Below are positions 17,453-26,659 of a stretch of DNA of 64,000 nucleotides, one piece after another; the first letter of the stretch is position 1, and every line of letters begins with the position of its first letter. The stretch lies in NCBI GenBank assembly GCA_016933695.1, contig JAFGAL010000020.1, forward strand, positions 1 through 64,000, in the 5' to 3' direction. The notes beneath the pieces were generated by a model. That model made no database searches, was not told where the DNA came from, and saw nothing but the letters and a program-made list of their open reading frames with translations. The translations under genes and the position numbers were made by a program. The stretch is from Candidatus Zixiibacteriota bacterium. Lineage in GTDB: Bacteria; Zixibacteria; MSB-5A5; GN15; PGXB01.

Positions 17453-19172
17453 ATGGATTGAGTCGTTCGATAAACGGGGCCTGACGCAAAGAATCGTCAT
17501 TGTGGTCGAAATAGTATTGTTTCAGAAAGTCATAATCTTCACGGAGACGATGTATTGGAATGCGGTTGATCTGCGGGATATACCAGTCCAGAAATTCCGG
17601 TAAGACTACGAACCGAACTTCGGAATATTGCCGGAGCGGATCCATCACCCGGTTTTGATAGGTGACAATATGCGCCGGCGCGCCGTCAAAGGAGATGACC
17701 TCCAGCTGATCGGGGCTGGGATTTCTCGCGATTGTCCCGCCGATAATAAAATTGACCTTTCGTTCGATCATGTCCTCGTACTGCACCCGTTTTTCATGGC
17801 CGGGGCGGCCGCGTTTTTCGACGGGGCGATGGGCGATGACGGTATCGGTCAGACCGGTGTTGCATTCCAGCGCCCAGGGCAGTCCGGCATAGTACGCCAG
17901 CATGGCCTTGGTCCCCGAGAAGGCCACGCGCACGTCGCGTCCATCGAGATATGTTTTCAGTTTCGCGGCTTCGTCCCTGGCCTGTTCCAGTTTTCTCTCG
18001 GGATATGCCGTGCGTTCATCGGCGACGCCGTGAATCATTACCATCTCGCCAAACTGATTCCATCGCAGAAGAACGGAGACGACGATCAACAAGGCCGCGG
18101 CGATCCGCACTGTTGGTTTGAGATTGATCGCCGCGAGAGCACATTCCAGACAGAAGAACACAATCGGCGTGACCGGGATGAGAAAGCGCGCGAACATGAA
18201 ATCTCCCCCCACGCGGACCACATAGAACACGAACGGAATCGCCCACAGAAGCCCCAGAAGCAGGCCGCGAAGCGGCAGGATCGCAGCGAAGTGGTCGGTG
18301 TTTTTATATCGGACGAACATGATCACCGCGATGAGTGCCAGCGGGATCACCAGAAAGAGGGCATAATAGGTTTTCAGATACATCCAGAGATATACCAGCC
18401 CCTGCGAATAATATGGCAGGTAAGCCGATTTGGCGTAGTACGAATTGGGAAAGGGAAATCCATAGTACGAATATCGCCAGAGCCAGTAGGGGAGATACAG
18501 CACCACCGCCGGCAGAAGATACCACAGGAGGTTTTTCAGCCGGGGGGAATCGGTAACAAACAGATACGGGATGGTTATGACGAAAAGCACCGCCGTGTCG
18601 GGACGCGACATCACCGCCAGCGTGAGAATCAACCCGGCCCAGAACCGACTTCGCGCGGTCGTGCCGACAAGGATAATCGCGAATCCGGCGGCCACCAGCG
18701 CCATGGCCCAGGCGGTTTCCAGACCCGAGGTGGCGAAAACGTGCATGTCATGATGCACCAGAAGCGCCAGCGCCGTAAGCGGAAAAAACCCCGCGTGATT
18801 GTGATGTTCCTGTCGGGCGAGGATATAAGACAGATAACCGAAAATCGCGACAGCCGCGATGTATGACGCGATACTCACTATCTGCGACAAAATGACCGGA
18901 TCGCGATGCACCACCATGCCCGCGGCCATAAGGATAGTCCAGAGGAAATTGGTGTATACCTCGACTCGTTCGCCGATGTTGTACACCAGTCCGTGGCCGT
19001 TGACCAGATTCAGCGCGCACCGAAACGAGAGAAAGGCATCATCGCAAACCCAGGCAAGTGTGAATACCCGGTAGACGGCATATATCGTCGCCGGAATCAG
19101 AAGCCACTTTGCGATATGTCGCAGGGGACTTTGGGATACTGCCGTGGTATCGTTCATGGGATGAGCTTTCAT
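17451..19172 (-). CDS. GT-C-type polytopic membrane protein (AftB/ZomB-like N-terminus)
   Basis: A 573-residue protein with roughly ten hydrophobic segments in the first two thirds and a soluble C-terminal domain. The first extracytoplasmic loop carries VCDDAFLSFRCALNLVNGHG followed by YNIGERVEVYTNFLWT. This DD...R...L..G.GLVYN.GE.VE.YTNF pattern is shared by GT-C glycosyltransferase-like proteins such as mycobacterial AftB and Caulobacter ZomB, in which an Asp pair in the first loop is catalytic. Transfer of a lipid-linked sugar outside the inner membrane is therefore a reasonable inference; the acceptor is unknown. Its ATG overlaps the stop of the upstream gene in an ATGA junction. Third gene of a coupled three-gene operon. 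Confidence 0.75.
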   Translation of the reverse strand: MKAHPMNDTTAVSQSPLRHIAKWLLIPATIYAVYRVFTLAWVCDDAFLSFRCALNLVNGHGLVYNIGERVEVYTNFLWTILMAAGMVVHRDPVILSQIVSIASYIAAVAIFGYLSYILARQEHHNHAGFFPLTALALLVHHDMHVFATSGLETAWAMALVAAGFAIILVGTTARSRFWAGLILTLAVMSRPDTAVLFVITIPYLFVTDSPRLKNLLWYLLPAVVLYLPYWLWRYSYYGFPFPNSYYAKSAYLPYYSQGLVYLWMYLKTYYALFLVIPLALIAVIMFVRYKNTDHFAAILPLRGLLLGLLWAIPFVFYVVRVGGDFMFARFLIPVTPIVFFCLECALAAINLKPTVRIAAALLIVVSVLLRWNQFGEMVMIHGVADERTAYPERKLEQARDEAAKLKTYLDGRDVRVAFSGTKAMLAYYAGLPWALECNTGLTDTVIAHRPVEKRGRPGHEKRVQYEDMIERKVNFIIGGTIARNPSPDQLEVISFDGAPAHIVTYQNRVMDPLRQYSEVRFVVLPEFLDWYIPQINRIPIHRLREDYDFLKQYYFDHNDDSLRQAPFIERLNP

Positions 19173-21220
19173 CGGTTGGATTCCAGTGTCTTCATGGATT
19201 GCCGGAGTTCGACCAGCCGTTGTTCATAGAACGGTTCGTTTGTGCCGAACTGCTCATACTGCGCGGCGTATCGTTCGGCCTCGCCAAGATCGCCTATTTT
19301 GACGTATGCCCGCGCCAGTGTCAGAAGAGCGGGTGCATAGTTGGGTTGAAGATCGAGAAGCAGTTTTGCGAAATATATGCTTGAGTCCGTTTGTTCTTTC
19401 ACAAGATAAATGCCCGCCAGTTCCTGAAGAATCCGCGGATTTTGGCGGTTGAGTCGGAAGCCGGTACCGAGCGCGTCCAGGGCGCTGTCATAGCGTTGCA
19501 GGCGGCCGTAAATCATCCCGAGATACAGCCAGGAGTCATCGAAATAACTTTGCACCTGTACGGATTTTTTGGCGGACACCAGGGCTTTTTCGAGATCGTT
19601 GTGGATGAAATAGACACAGGCCCACATGTTGTGATAATCCTTGGAAAAACGGTCCGGCATGATCCGGTTGGCCTGTTGCAGGGCCAGATCGCGTCGCCCC
19701 TGCTTAATATGGGAAAAAACGTCACTGTACTGCCAGACATGCGGATAGTACTGCCCGTAGAGTGTGTTGAGCGAATCGGCCTGGAATGTGTCACCGCGAT
19801 CCACGTGGAATTTTTTGACAAGAAGCATGGTGCCGCGCGAGCGCATGCGGTCGGTATCGACAATGTGTTTGGCGTATTCGACGGAGTTTTCGGTATTCAG
19901 ATTAACTGCCAGATAGGGCAGAGGGGCGGATATCAGGAAAAAGACCATTGGCAGAATCAGTCGTTCGGGAAGGCGCGGTCTTTTGTTGTCAAGCGTAAGG
20001 ATCAGCGCCAGGGTCAGACCATAGGCGCACAGCGAGAACAGGTCCCAGTCGCGCGGCATGGCCAATTGCGGGTCGATCGCCAGCAAGAAGACAATTCCGG
20101 CGACCGCATTGAGACCGAGAAAGACGATCAGCCGCGATTTTGCCGATCGGAAGACCCGAAAGCCCGCCAAAATAACCAACAGCGGCAACAGCGGTGATAA
20201 CAATACCAGCTCGTTGAGCATATCCGCGATATGCGGCACACTGATCAGGCTGTATTCGGGCGAGGCGGGTTTGCCGGCAAACAGAGGGAGGAAGATATTC
20301 TCGAAATAGAGATTCGAGGCATACAAGCGGAAAAGCGCGATTGCCCCGGCGATGATGGCAATCGCCGCCAGGAACCACCAGAGATATTTCAAGCGCTGAT
20401 ATGCCGCGCGACCCTTGTCGCCGGAAAACAGCACATAAATGAAGGCCGGGATAAACATGGCGGCCTGGAGATGCACGGCAATACTCAGCAGGAGAAAAAC
20501 CAAAACCGGAAGAAAGCTTTTGCCGTTTCGAACACTGCGAATGCCGAAATACACGAATCCGGCGTATACCGCCCAGAGCAGCGGGTAATTTTCCACGTAA
20601 CCGAAAAACAGCAGGACCACGCCGGAACCGATCGATGAGAAAAACACCAGCAGGCGTATGGTCGGCGAGTCGCTGACGGTTCCCGTAATCAGATAAAAGA
20701 ATACCATTGTCACCATCCCGGCGATAACCGCCACGATCCGAAACGCCAGCAGGGCGTTGGGTTCGCTCGGGGCACCGATGATCGACTGGATTATTTGAAT
20801 GACAGTGATAATAACCGTTTCGGTCCAGAGATAATATGTTCCGGCTGATGACGCCAGGTTGGCCAGAAGCGCATAGCCGTCACCGAGGAAATGTGTCGGG
20901 GCGGAAAAAACCGCGAACAGGATGCCCGCCGCGATAACAGTCACGCCGCGATAGATATACCGACGGGGGTGCTCATACATGATGTCGTTAAAACGGGTGG
21001 TCAGAAAAATCCCGGCGCGGGTACCTGACGGCAGATACAGAAGTGCCAGGGCGCCGATTGTCAGAACGGTATACGCGATGGTCCATCCCAACGGAAGAAA
21101 AAGCAGGTGATTGAATCCCCAGAACCGCCCGTCGGGATACATCAGCGGGATGAACCGCAAAATAAACAGACCGGCAAGCATAATGGCGGCTGACGCACAT
21201 GATTTGGAGGTATCGGTCAT
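19169..21220 (-). CDS. Large membrane protein with C-terminal TPRs, paralogue of its upstream neighbour
   Basis: A 683-residue protein: about 12 hydrophobic segments over residues 10-440, then a soluble tail with tetratricopeptide repeats (SYFDDSWLYLGMIYGRLQRY, YDSALDALGTGFRLNRQNPR and following). Blocks shared with the next gene upstream include WGFNHLLFLP, HFLGDGYALL, LLFFGYVENYPLLW and AMPRDWDLFSL, so the two arose by tandem duplication. The membrane part resembles GT-C/dolichyl-phosphate-sugar transferase-like proteins, but I cannot see a definite catalytic motif. Start and stop overlap the neighbours by four bases (ATGA) on both sides, indicating obligate co-translation of all three genes. 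Confidence 0.7.
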   Translation of the reverse strand: MTDTSKSCASAAIMLAGLFILRFIPLMYPDGRFWGFNHLLFLPLGWTIAYTVLTIGALALLYLPSGTRAGIFLTTRFNDIMYEHPRRYIYRGVTVIAAGILFAVFSAPTHFLGDGYALLANLASSAGTYYLWTETVIITVIQIIQSIIGAPSEPNALLAFRIVAVIAGMVTMVFFYLITGTVSDSPTIRLLVFFSSIGSGVVLLFFGYVENYPLLWAVYAGFVYFGIRSVRNGKSFLPVLVFLLLSIAVHLQAAMFIPAFIYVLFSGDKGRAAYQRLKYLWWFLAAIAIIAGAIALFRLYASNLYFENIFLPLFAGKPASPEYSLISVPHIADMLNELVLLSPLLPLLVILAGFRVFRSAKSRLIVFLGLNAVAGIVFLLAIDPQLAMPRDWDLFSLCAYGLTLALILTLDNKRPRLPERLILPMVFFLISAPLPYLAVNLNTENSVEYAKHIVDTDRMRSRGTMLLVKKFHVDRGDTFQADSLNTLYGQYYPHVWQYSDVFSHIKQGRRDLALQQANRIMPDRFSKDYHNMWACVYFIHNDLEKALVSAKKSVQVQSYFDDSWLYLGMIYGRLQRYDSALDALGTGFRLNRQNPRILQELAGIYLVKEQTDSSIYFAKLLLDLQPNYAPALLTLARAYVKIGDLGEAERYAAQYEQFGTNEPFYEQRLVELRQSMKTLESNR

Positions 21221-23274
21221 TGCGGCAGTTCCTTCAGGAGTGAATCGAACGCGTGCAGGCGGTCTTCATGATACGGATCGGCACTGCAATTGGCACGGTA
21301 TATGTTGACATAATAGTGCATACTGTCGGGTTGCTGACGAATGTAATAATACTCACTTAACAGATACCCGGCATGATAATTGGATGTATCCATGGCATAG
21401 CATTTAAAGGCATATACGCCCATTGAATCATACTCCTTGCAATTGAAATACACCGATGACATTGCCTGTATCAAATCGATATCGTCGGCCTTCAGCGTAT
21501 AGGCGCGCCGGAGACTCACCAGGGCGCTGTCATAGATGTTTTTTTGAAGAAACGCCAGGGCGCGTGTTTTGTGCAGATCGTAAATATAGGGTTTCAGCTG
21601 TAAGGCGCGGTCAATGGATTTTATGGCGCTGTCCGCTCTGCCCTCTTTGATAGCCAGATAGCCGATCAGTTTATGATAATTGACATTGTACTCATCCGGT
21701 TCAATCATGGACAACAGCAATTTGGCACCCTGGAGGTCGCTGCCTTTGGCGGCCCGGAAAGCCCGGTCGATATTGATCTTGTTGGTATAGCGCGTCCGAT
21801 AGAGTTGGGTCAGTCGGTCAAAATCGGCATGATCTTCGATCTGCTCGTAATAATCATGCAAAACCACGAGGGTTGACATGGAGCGGGGAACGTCGGTGTT
21901 CATGATGTATTCGGCGTACTGAATCGAGGATTGTGTCCCAAGGTTGGTGATCAGAAAAGGAATCGGCGCTGTCACCAGGAAAATAACAAACGGGCCGACA
22001 AAGCGTCCGATGCGGTCCAGTTGGTGTTCAGAAATCAATGTCAGGCAGGTTAGTGTCAATGTAAATCCCGACATCGCGAACAGGTCCCAGTCGCGGGGCA
22101 TGGCCAGCTTGGGGTCGACAACCAACAGAAACAGCAGATATCCGGCGGCGGCTATCGCAAGGAAGACGGCCTGGTTGTTTTTTGCATACTGCCGAAGACT
22201 GAACAACGCCATCAGACCGAACGGCAGGATCAACGGTGAAATGAGCACCAGTTCATTACAGATATCGAGAAAATGCACGGCGCTGATTATGGCGTAGCCC
22301 GGGTCGATCGGTTTGCCGGTAATCAGCGGCAGAAAGGCATCTTTGACGAACAAGTCAGTATAATACTTGTAGAGAATCAGTGTCAGGACCACCAATGCGA
22401 CAGTGATCACCCCTGACCAGATCAGCCGCGCATGCTTTCGATAGATGGCAAGGCCCCGTTCGCGACTGAGAATCATATAGAAATACGATGGCAGAAGAAC
22501 CGTACTCTGGACATGGATAAGCATGCCGGCCAGTAAAAACGGCAGGGGCCACGCCGGTCCGTGTCCGGTTTTTATAAATCGCAGACCGAAATACAGGTAT
22601 CCCAATGTTGTCGGCCAGAGCAGGGGATACGTTTCCACATAGCCGAAAAACAGCAACAGCGCGCCGGAACCGACCGCAGAGGTGAAGATCAACACCCGTT
22701 TGATTGGATGTTCCGTGACAACACCGGCCAGAAGAAAAAACAGCCAAACACTGATTGCTCCGGATGTGACGGATACGATTTGAAACGCAGTCAGGGCGTT
22801 TTCCTTACTAACGCCGCCGAGAATCGATTGCAGGCCCAGGATGACATAACTGGCGCCCATCTCACTCGGTTTGATAATCGATCGCATTTCGGAACCGAGA
22901 GTCTTGAGTAAATCATAGCCGTCTCCCAGAAAGTGCATCGGGGAGGCGAATACGATAATAAGCAGAGTCAGGATAACGGTGACCGCCGCGCGCAGGATTA
23001 GTCTGCGGGTTTTTTCGTAAAACAGTGTATTGAATCTGTCCGCCAATGTCACACCGATTGTCTTTCCCCATTTACCGAATGACATCGCGACGGCAGCTAT
23101 CCAGACCAGAGTAAAAAGCATAACCCAAATGTCGGGAAGAAACAGCAGATGATTCATTCCCCATAATCTGATTTCCGGCATGAGAAGGGGAATCAGTCGT
23201 AACAGCACGGTCAGTGCGAAAAACAGGATGAGAAGCGGGGTGAGATCGAATGTTTTACCGGCGGATTTACGCAT
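21217..23274 (-). CDS. Large membrane protein with C-terminal TPRs, first gene of the operon
   Basis: A 685-residue protein with the same plan as the following gene: a short cytoplasmic start, about 12 membrane segments, then TPR-type helices (NYHKLIGYLAIKEGRADSAI, KSIDRALQLKPYIYDLHKTRA and others). Shared blocks are WGMNHLLFLP, MHFLGDGYDLL, LLFFGYVETYPLLW and AMPRDWDLFAM. The conserved acidic loop HFLGDGYDLL might hold the catalytic Asp if these are GT-C enzymes; this is inference. A predicted promoter lies 32-60 bp upstream. The duplication plus a third GT-C-like gene suggests a dedicated envelope glycan or protein-glycosylation step. Confidence 0.7.
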   Translation of the reverse strand: MRKSAGKTFDLTPLLILFFALTVLLRLIPLLMPEIRLWGMNHLLFLPDIWVMLFTLVWIAAVAMSFGKWGKTIGVTLADRFNTLFYEKTRRLILRAAVTVILTLLIIVFASPMHFLGDGYDLLKTLGSEMRSIIKPSEMGASYVILGLQSILGGVSKENALTAFQIVSVTSGAISVWLFFLLAGVVTEHPIKRVLIFTSAVGSGALLLFFGYVETYPLLWPTTLGYLYFGLRFIKTGHGPAWPLPFLLAGMLIHVQSTVLLPSYFYMILSRERGLAIYRKHARLIWSGVITVALVVLTLILYKYYTDLFVKDAFLPLITGKPIDPGYAIISAVHFLDICNELVLISPLILPFGLMALFSLRQYAKNNQAVFLAIAAAGYLLFLLVVDPKLAMPRDWDLFAMSGFTLTLTCLTLISEHQLDRIGRFVGPFVIFLVTAPIPFLITNLGTQSSIQYAEYIMNTDVPRSMSTLVVLHDYYEQIEDHADFDRLTQLYRTRYTNKINIDRAFRAAKGSDLQGAKLLLSMIEPDEYNVNYHKLIGYLAIKEGRADSAIKSIDRALQLKPYIYDLHKTRALAFLQKNIYDSALVSLRRAYTLKADDIDLIQAMSSVYFNCKEYDSMGVYAFKCYAMDTSNYHAGYLLSEYYYIRQQPDSMHYYVNIYRANCSADPYHEDRLHAFDSLLKELPQ

Positions 23275-23305
23275 TGATATTCCGTTGTGTTATACTGGTT
23301 ATTCT

Positions 23306-23334
23306 AATGTATTGACTTCAGGCGGATTTTTCAA
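23306..23334 (-). promoter_or_regulatory. Predicted promoter of the three-gene membrane operon
   Basis: Minus strand: TTGAAA, 17 bp, TACATT. It overlaps the divergent promoter at 23312-23340, so the two probably compete for polymerase. Confidence 0.4.
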
Positions 23335-23340
23335 TAAGAT
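23312..23340 (+). promoter_or_regulatory. Predicted promoter of the FAD-binding gene, leaderless arrangement
   Basis: TTGACT, 17 bp, TAAGAT, then six bases to ATG 23347; the predicted start of transcription coincides with the start codon. Confidence 0.5.
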
Positions 23341-23346
23341 AATGCC

Positions 23347-24111
23347 ATGTCAGAGACCGCCCGTTTTACAGACCGGATTGTCGAGCGGTTCCCCGAGGGA
23401 CGATTGACATTCCAGAAAGCCCTGCCGACCTTTCATCCCGAATCGATCGACGATGCCGCCGCGGTGTTCGCACTGGCCGATGAGTACGATTACAAGCTGT
23501 TTATTTCCGGATTCGGCAACACGATCGATCCCGACGGCGACAAGTTCCGGGATATGCTGATTGTCCGGACCGACCGCCTGAATCAACTGGTGCATCTGGT
23601 TCCGGAGGACTTTTATGTCGTGGTCGGTGCGGGGTATCCTTTGCAGGAATTGAACCGGCATTTGAAAAAGCACGGCCTGTTTTTACCACATGCCGATTTG
23701 CCGTATGTGGGTTCGGTCGGCGGTGCGATTGCCTCGGGGTTGACCGCTGATTACAAGGGGCATGATCTGCCGATCAGCCGGTATTTTATCAAGGCGGAAA
23801 TCGTGATGCCGGATGGCTCGGTTATTCAGTCCGGATCGGCCTGTTTCAAATCGGTGTCGGGGCTTGATATCGTGAAAATATTCTCGCCCTCATGGGGCCA
23901 GTTGGGGCTGATCGTCAACGCCTGCTTGCGGGTGCTTCCGATCAGCATTGCCGATGATTACCGCGGCCTGAAAATGCACGGGCTGGAGTACGCGCGGTTC
24001 GTCTCGACATTCACCGATCCCGGCGACAACGTATCGGCGCAGTATTCGCTGAAAATCAAAGAGAAGTTTGATCCGTCCGGCCGCCTGCCGTTGATCGATA
24101 TTTTTCACTGA
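23347..24111 (+). CDS. Short FAD-binding oxidoreductase (GlcE/FAD_binding_4-like)
   Basis: A 254-residue protein consisting almost wholly of a PCMH-type FAD-binding domain: VRTDRLNQLVHLVPEDFYVVVGAG, PLQELNRHLKKHGLFLPH, and the flavin-pyrophosphate segment VGSVGGAIASGL, then PDGSVIQSG and WGQLGLIVNACLRVLP. Glycolate/lactate-type flavin oxidases carry a separate substrate domain of about 150-200 residues, which is missing here; yet the last residues, LKIKEKFDPSGRLP, resemble the conserved C-terminal tail of that family. It may be a minimal subunit like GlcE that needs partners encoded elsewhere. It has no Shine-Dalgarno but a promoter placed for a leaderless mRNA. Substrate unknown. Confidence 0.75.
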   Translation: MSETARFTDRIVERFPEGRLTFQKALPTFHPESIDDAAAVFALADEYDYKLFISGFGNTIDPDGDKFRDMLIVRTDRLNQLVHLVPEDFYVVVGAGYPLQELNRHLKKHGLFLPHADLPYVGSVGGAIASGLTADYKGHDLPISRYFIKAEIVMPDGSVIQSGSACFKSVSGLDIVKIFSPSWGQLGLIVNACLRVLPISIADDYRGLKMHGLEYARFVSTFTDPGDNVSAQYSLKIKEKFDPSGRLPLIDIFH

Positions 24112-24134
24112 CCGACGGCCGGATCGTTATCGGT

Positions 24135-25328
24135 TTACATGCAGTTATCGAAAATCCTGACAATGTCTTTTTTGTAGAGCGGTCTGGGATTGTCCAGAAA
24201 TTCTTTGTTTCGGGAATAAATCCGGATCGTATCCTCGGCCATTTGCGCGAAGTGGATATCGCTGGAAATGCCCACATCAGGCATGCGCAGGAAACGGTCC
24301 ACCGATTTTAAGAAATCGTTCATGCCGTCGATCGCGGCGCGGGCCAGATCGAGTTCGGATTTCCCGTCGGCGATTTCACCGAACAACTCGGTTGCCATCA
24401 TGGCGAATTTCGCCGGTCGCGCTTCGTAAGTGTATTCCATCAGGCGCGGAAGCAAAAGCGCCAGGCCGCGTCCGTGCGAGATGTCATAGTGCGCCGAGAG
24501 GGCGTGTTCCATGGCATGCAGGGGGAAAGCCCCGCCGCGACCGTTGTTGATCATCCCCGACAGGGCCACCGCCGAACTCCATGACAACTGCGAGCGAGCT
24601 TCGATATCGCCGGGATTCGCGATCGCTTTCGGGAGGTAATCCATGACGGTGCGCATGATCGAAAGCGAAAAGCGATCCTGCACCGGGGTATTGTCGGCAC
24701 CGGTGAAAAATCCTTCGATAACGTGGCTGATAATATCGATCCCGCCGTCGATGGTGTAGTCTTTGGGGACGGTGACGGTCAACTCCGGGTCGACAATGGA
24801 GAATTTGGGAAAGAGCAGGGGACTGCCCAGAACGGCTTTTTCGTGCGACTCCCAGTTGCTGATCACCGCTCCGCTGTTGAATTCCGAGCCGGTTGCCGCG
24901 AGGGTCGGGATTTCCGCAAGATGTAATGCCTTGCGAACCGGTTTCGGCATGGGCTGACCATGCGCGACATAATCCCAGATCGGTTCGCCGGTGGCCGCCG
25001 CGACCGCGACCGCCTTGGCGGCATCCATGGGGGAACCGCCGCCGACACCAAGGATGAAATCACACTTGTTCTGACGGGCCAGTTCGCCGGCCGCGTCGAT
25101 CGTGGTCGTGCGCGGATTCGGTTCGATTTTATCGTACACGATCGCCTGGACACCCTCTTTTTCCAGGTAGTCGGTGATGCGGTTGACGATTCCGTGGGCG
25201 GATGACGACCGTTTGCCGGTGACGATCAGGGCGGTGTCGCCGAGTTGTTTCGCTTCCTTGCCGACCCGGGCGATTTCGCCGGGGCCGAAGATAATTTTGG
25301 TCGGGTTGTAAAAGACGAAGTTTTGCAT
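24135..25328 (-). CDS. Iron-containing alcohol dehydrogenase
   Basis: A 397-residue group III (Fe-ADH) enzyme that interconverts aldehydes and alcohols with NAD(P)H, closest in style to butanol dehydrogenase/YqhD proteins. The N-terminal cofactor domain has LGVGGGSPMDAAKAVA; the C-terminal metal domain has GGIDIISHVIEGFF and PLHAMEHALSAHYDISHGRGLALLLP, providing the Asp and His ligands. Two ATGs are adjacent; GGGAG is six bases before the second (25328), which I prefer. The physiological aldehyde is not predictable. It faces the GT4 gene across 111 bp, where TAACA recurs three times with exact 8-bp spacing (25365-25385), possibly a regulator site. Confidence 0.93.
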   Translation of the reverse strand: MQNFVFYNPTKIIFGPGEIARVGKEAKQLGDTALIVTGKRSSSAHGIVNRITDYLEKEGVQAIVYDKIEPNPRTTTIDAAGELARQNKCDFILGVGGGSPMDAAKAVAVAAATGEPIWDYVAHGQPMPKPVRKALHLAEIPTLAATGSEFNSGAVISNWESHEKAVLGSPLLFPKFSIVDPELTVTVPKDYTIDGGIDIISHVIEGFFTGADNTPVQDRFSLSIMRTVMDYLPKAIANPGDIEARSQLSWSSAVALSGMINNGRGGAFPLHAMEHALSAHYDISHGRGLALLLPRLMEYTYEARPAKFAMMATELFGEIADGKSELDLARAAIDGMNDFLKSVDRFLRMPDVGISSDIHFAQMAEDTIRIYSRNKEFLDNPRPLYKKDIVRIFDNCM

Positions 25329-25439
25329 CATGCACTCCCGTATTTTTATCTTTGCTTTTTAGCGTAACATATTAACATTGTAACAAACGGCAGACGATTA
25401 TGTTCACGCGAACCGGAGAAAACGGGATTATCAGCTTAT

Positions 25440-26648
25440 ATGCCGAATGCAAACACCCATAATGAAACACCGCTGAAAATCCTGTTTGTCACGCACAACT
25501 ATATCCGTTTCGGCGGGGATTTCGCCGGGGTCTTTTTACACCTGCTCGCCCGCAAACTCGGTGAGCAGGGGATCGAGGTGGTGGTGGTGGCGCCGCATGA
25601 CGCGTCGATTCCGGAGACCGAAATAATCGACGGGGTCAAAATCCACCGGTTCCGCTATGCGTCCGACGAGAACGAGACGTTCGCGTATCGCGGGGATATG
25701 CACCGGCAGTTATTTCGTAATCCCTTCAGGATTTTCCGATTGTTGCGTTTTATCCGGAAAGCCACCAGGCTGGCATCGAAGCTGATCGAAGCGGAAAACA
25801 TTTCCATCGTATCGACGCACTGGGTGATCCCCAACGGCATGATTGCGAAACGACTGAAACGGAAATTCGGCGATCGAATCAAACTGGTGTTCAGTTCGCA
25901 TGGCACCGATGTTCGTCTGTTGACCGGGGTTCCGCTGGTGCTGGCCTATTTTAAATCGATTATTCGCCGGGCGGAAGCGTGGACGGTCGTTTCGCGCTTT
26001 CTCCGGGATATCGTTGCGGCCAAGGCACCTTCGCTTGGCGAGAGAATCCGGATTCTGCCGCTTCCCAACGACGAAGCGGTGTTTTATCCCGACGACAGTA
26101 TCGCCAAAGATCCCAACCTGATCGTGGCGACGTCGCGGCTGACAGTGCAAAAGCGTCTGGAGTGTTTAATCGAAGCGGTTAAGCTGGTTTCGAAGGCCAT
26201 ACCGATGATCCGCCTTGAGATTTACGGAACCGGTCCGGAGAAATTCAAGCTGGAACGACTGATCGATGAGAAGGGATTGGCTGGACGGGTGGTGATCAAA
26301 AAGCCGGTGGCGCAGGAAGCTCTGCGCGAGGTGTACAACCGCGCCTCGGTGATGGTACTCAATTCCATCGACGAGGGATTCGGGCTGGGGCTGACCGAGG
26401 CGATGCTGTGTCATACTGCGGTAATCGGCACCGATTCGGGGGGGATTCGGGATATTATCGATCATGACCGGACCGGACTGCTGGTCCCGGTCGATAATGC
26501 CGAGGCGCTGGCGGCGGCAATAGAAAAGCTTCTCACCGATCACACCCTGCGCAATCGTCTTGAAGAGGCGGGGTACCAGAAGGCATTGACGGCGTTTTCA
26601 TCGAAAGCGACGGCTGAAACGTTCGCGAAGTTATTCAGAGAAATATAG
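25440..26648 (+). CDS. Glycosyltransferase family 4
   Basis: A 402-residue cytoplasmic GT-B enzyme. The N-terminal acceptor domain opens with KILFVTHNYIRFGGDFAGVFLHLLARKLGEQG, and SSHGTDVRL follows. The donor-binding C-terminal domain has the family signature ATSRLTVQKRLECLIEAV, YGTGPEKFKLERL, and the E-x7-E motif EGFGLGLTEAMLCHTAVIGT with DIIDHDRTGLLVP. It transfers a nucleotide-sugar residue to a lipid or glycan acceptor with retention, by family precedent; donor and acceptor are unknown. No strong ribosome site is visible before ATG 25440. It lies apart from the main polysaccharide locus and may act with the membrane GT-C proteins just upstream of it in the window. Confidence 0.88.
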   Translation: MPNANTHNETPLKILFVTHNYIRFGGDFAGVFLHLLARKLGEQGIEVVVVAPHDASIPETEIIDGVKIHRFRYASDENETFAYRGDMHRQLFRNPFRIFRLLRFIRKATRLASKLIEAENISIVSTHWVIPNGMIAKRLKRKFGDRIKLVFSSHGTDVRLLTGVPLVLAYFKSIIRRAEAWTVVSRFLRDIVAAKAPSLGERIRILPLPNDEAVFYPDDSIAKDPNLIVATSRLTVQKRLECLIEAVKLVSKAIPMIRLEIYGTGPEKFKLERLIDEKGLAGRVVIKKPVAQEALREVYNRASVMVLNSIDEGFGLGLTEAMLCHTAVIGTDSGGIRDIIDHDRTGLLVPVDNAEALAAAIEKLLTDHTLRNRLEEAGYQKALTAFSSKATAETFAKLFREI

Positions 26649-26659
26649 AAGGCGAGAGA

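Noticed and set aside
17628-18866. 412-codon plus-strand ORF opposite the GT-C-like gene
   Set aside because: Highly charged mirror of a membrane protein; the minus frame has clear hydrophobic segments and a family motif.
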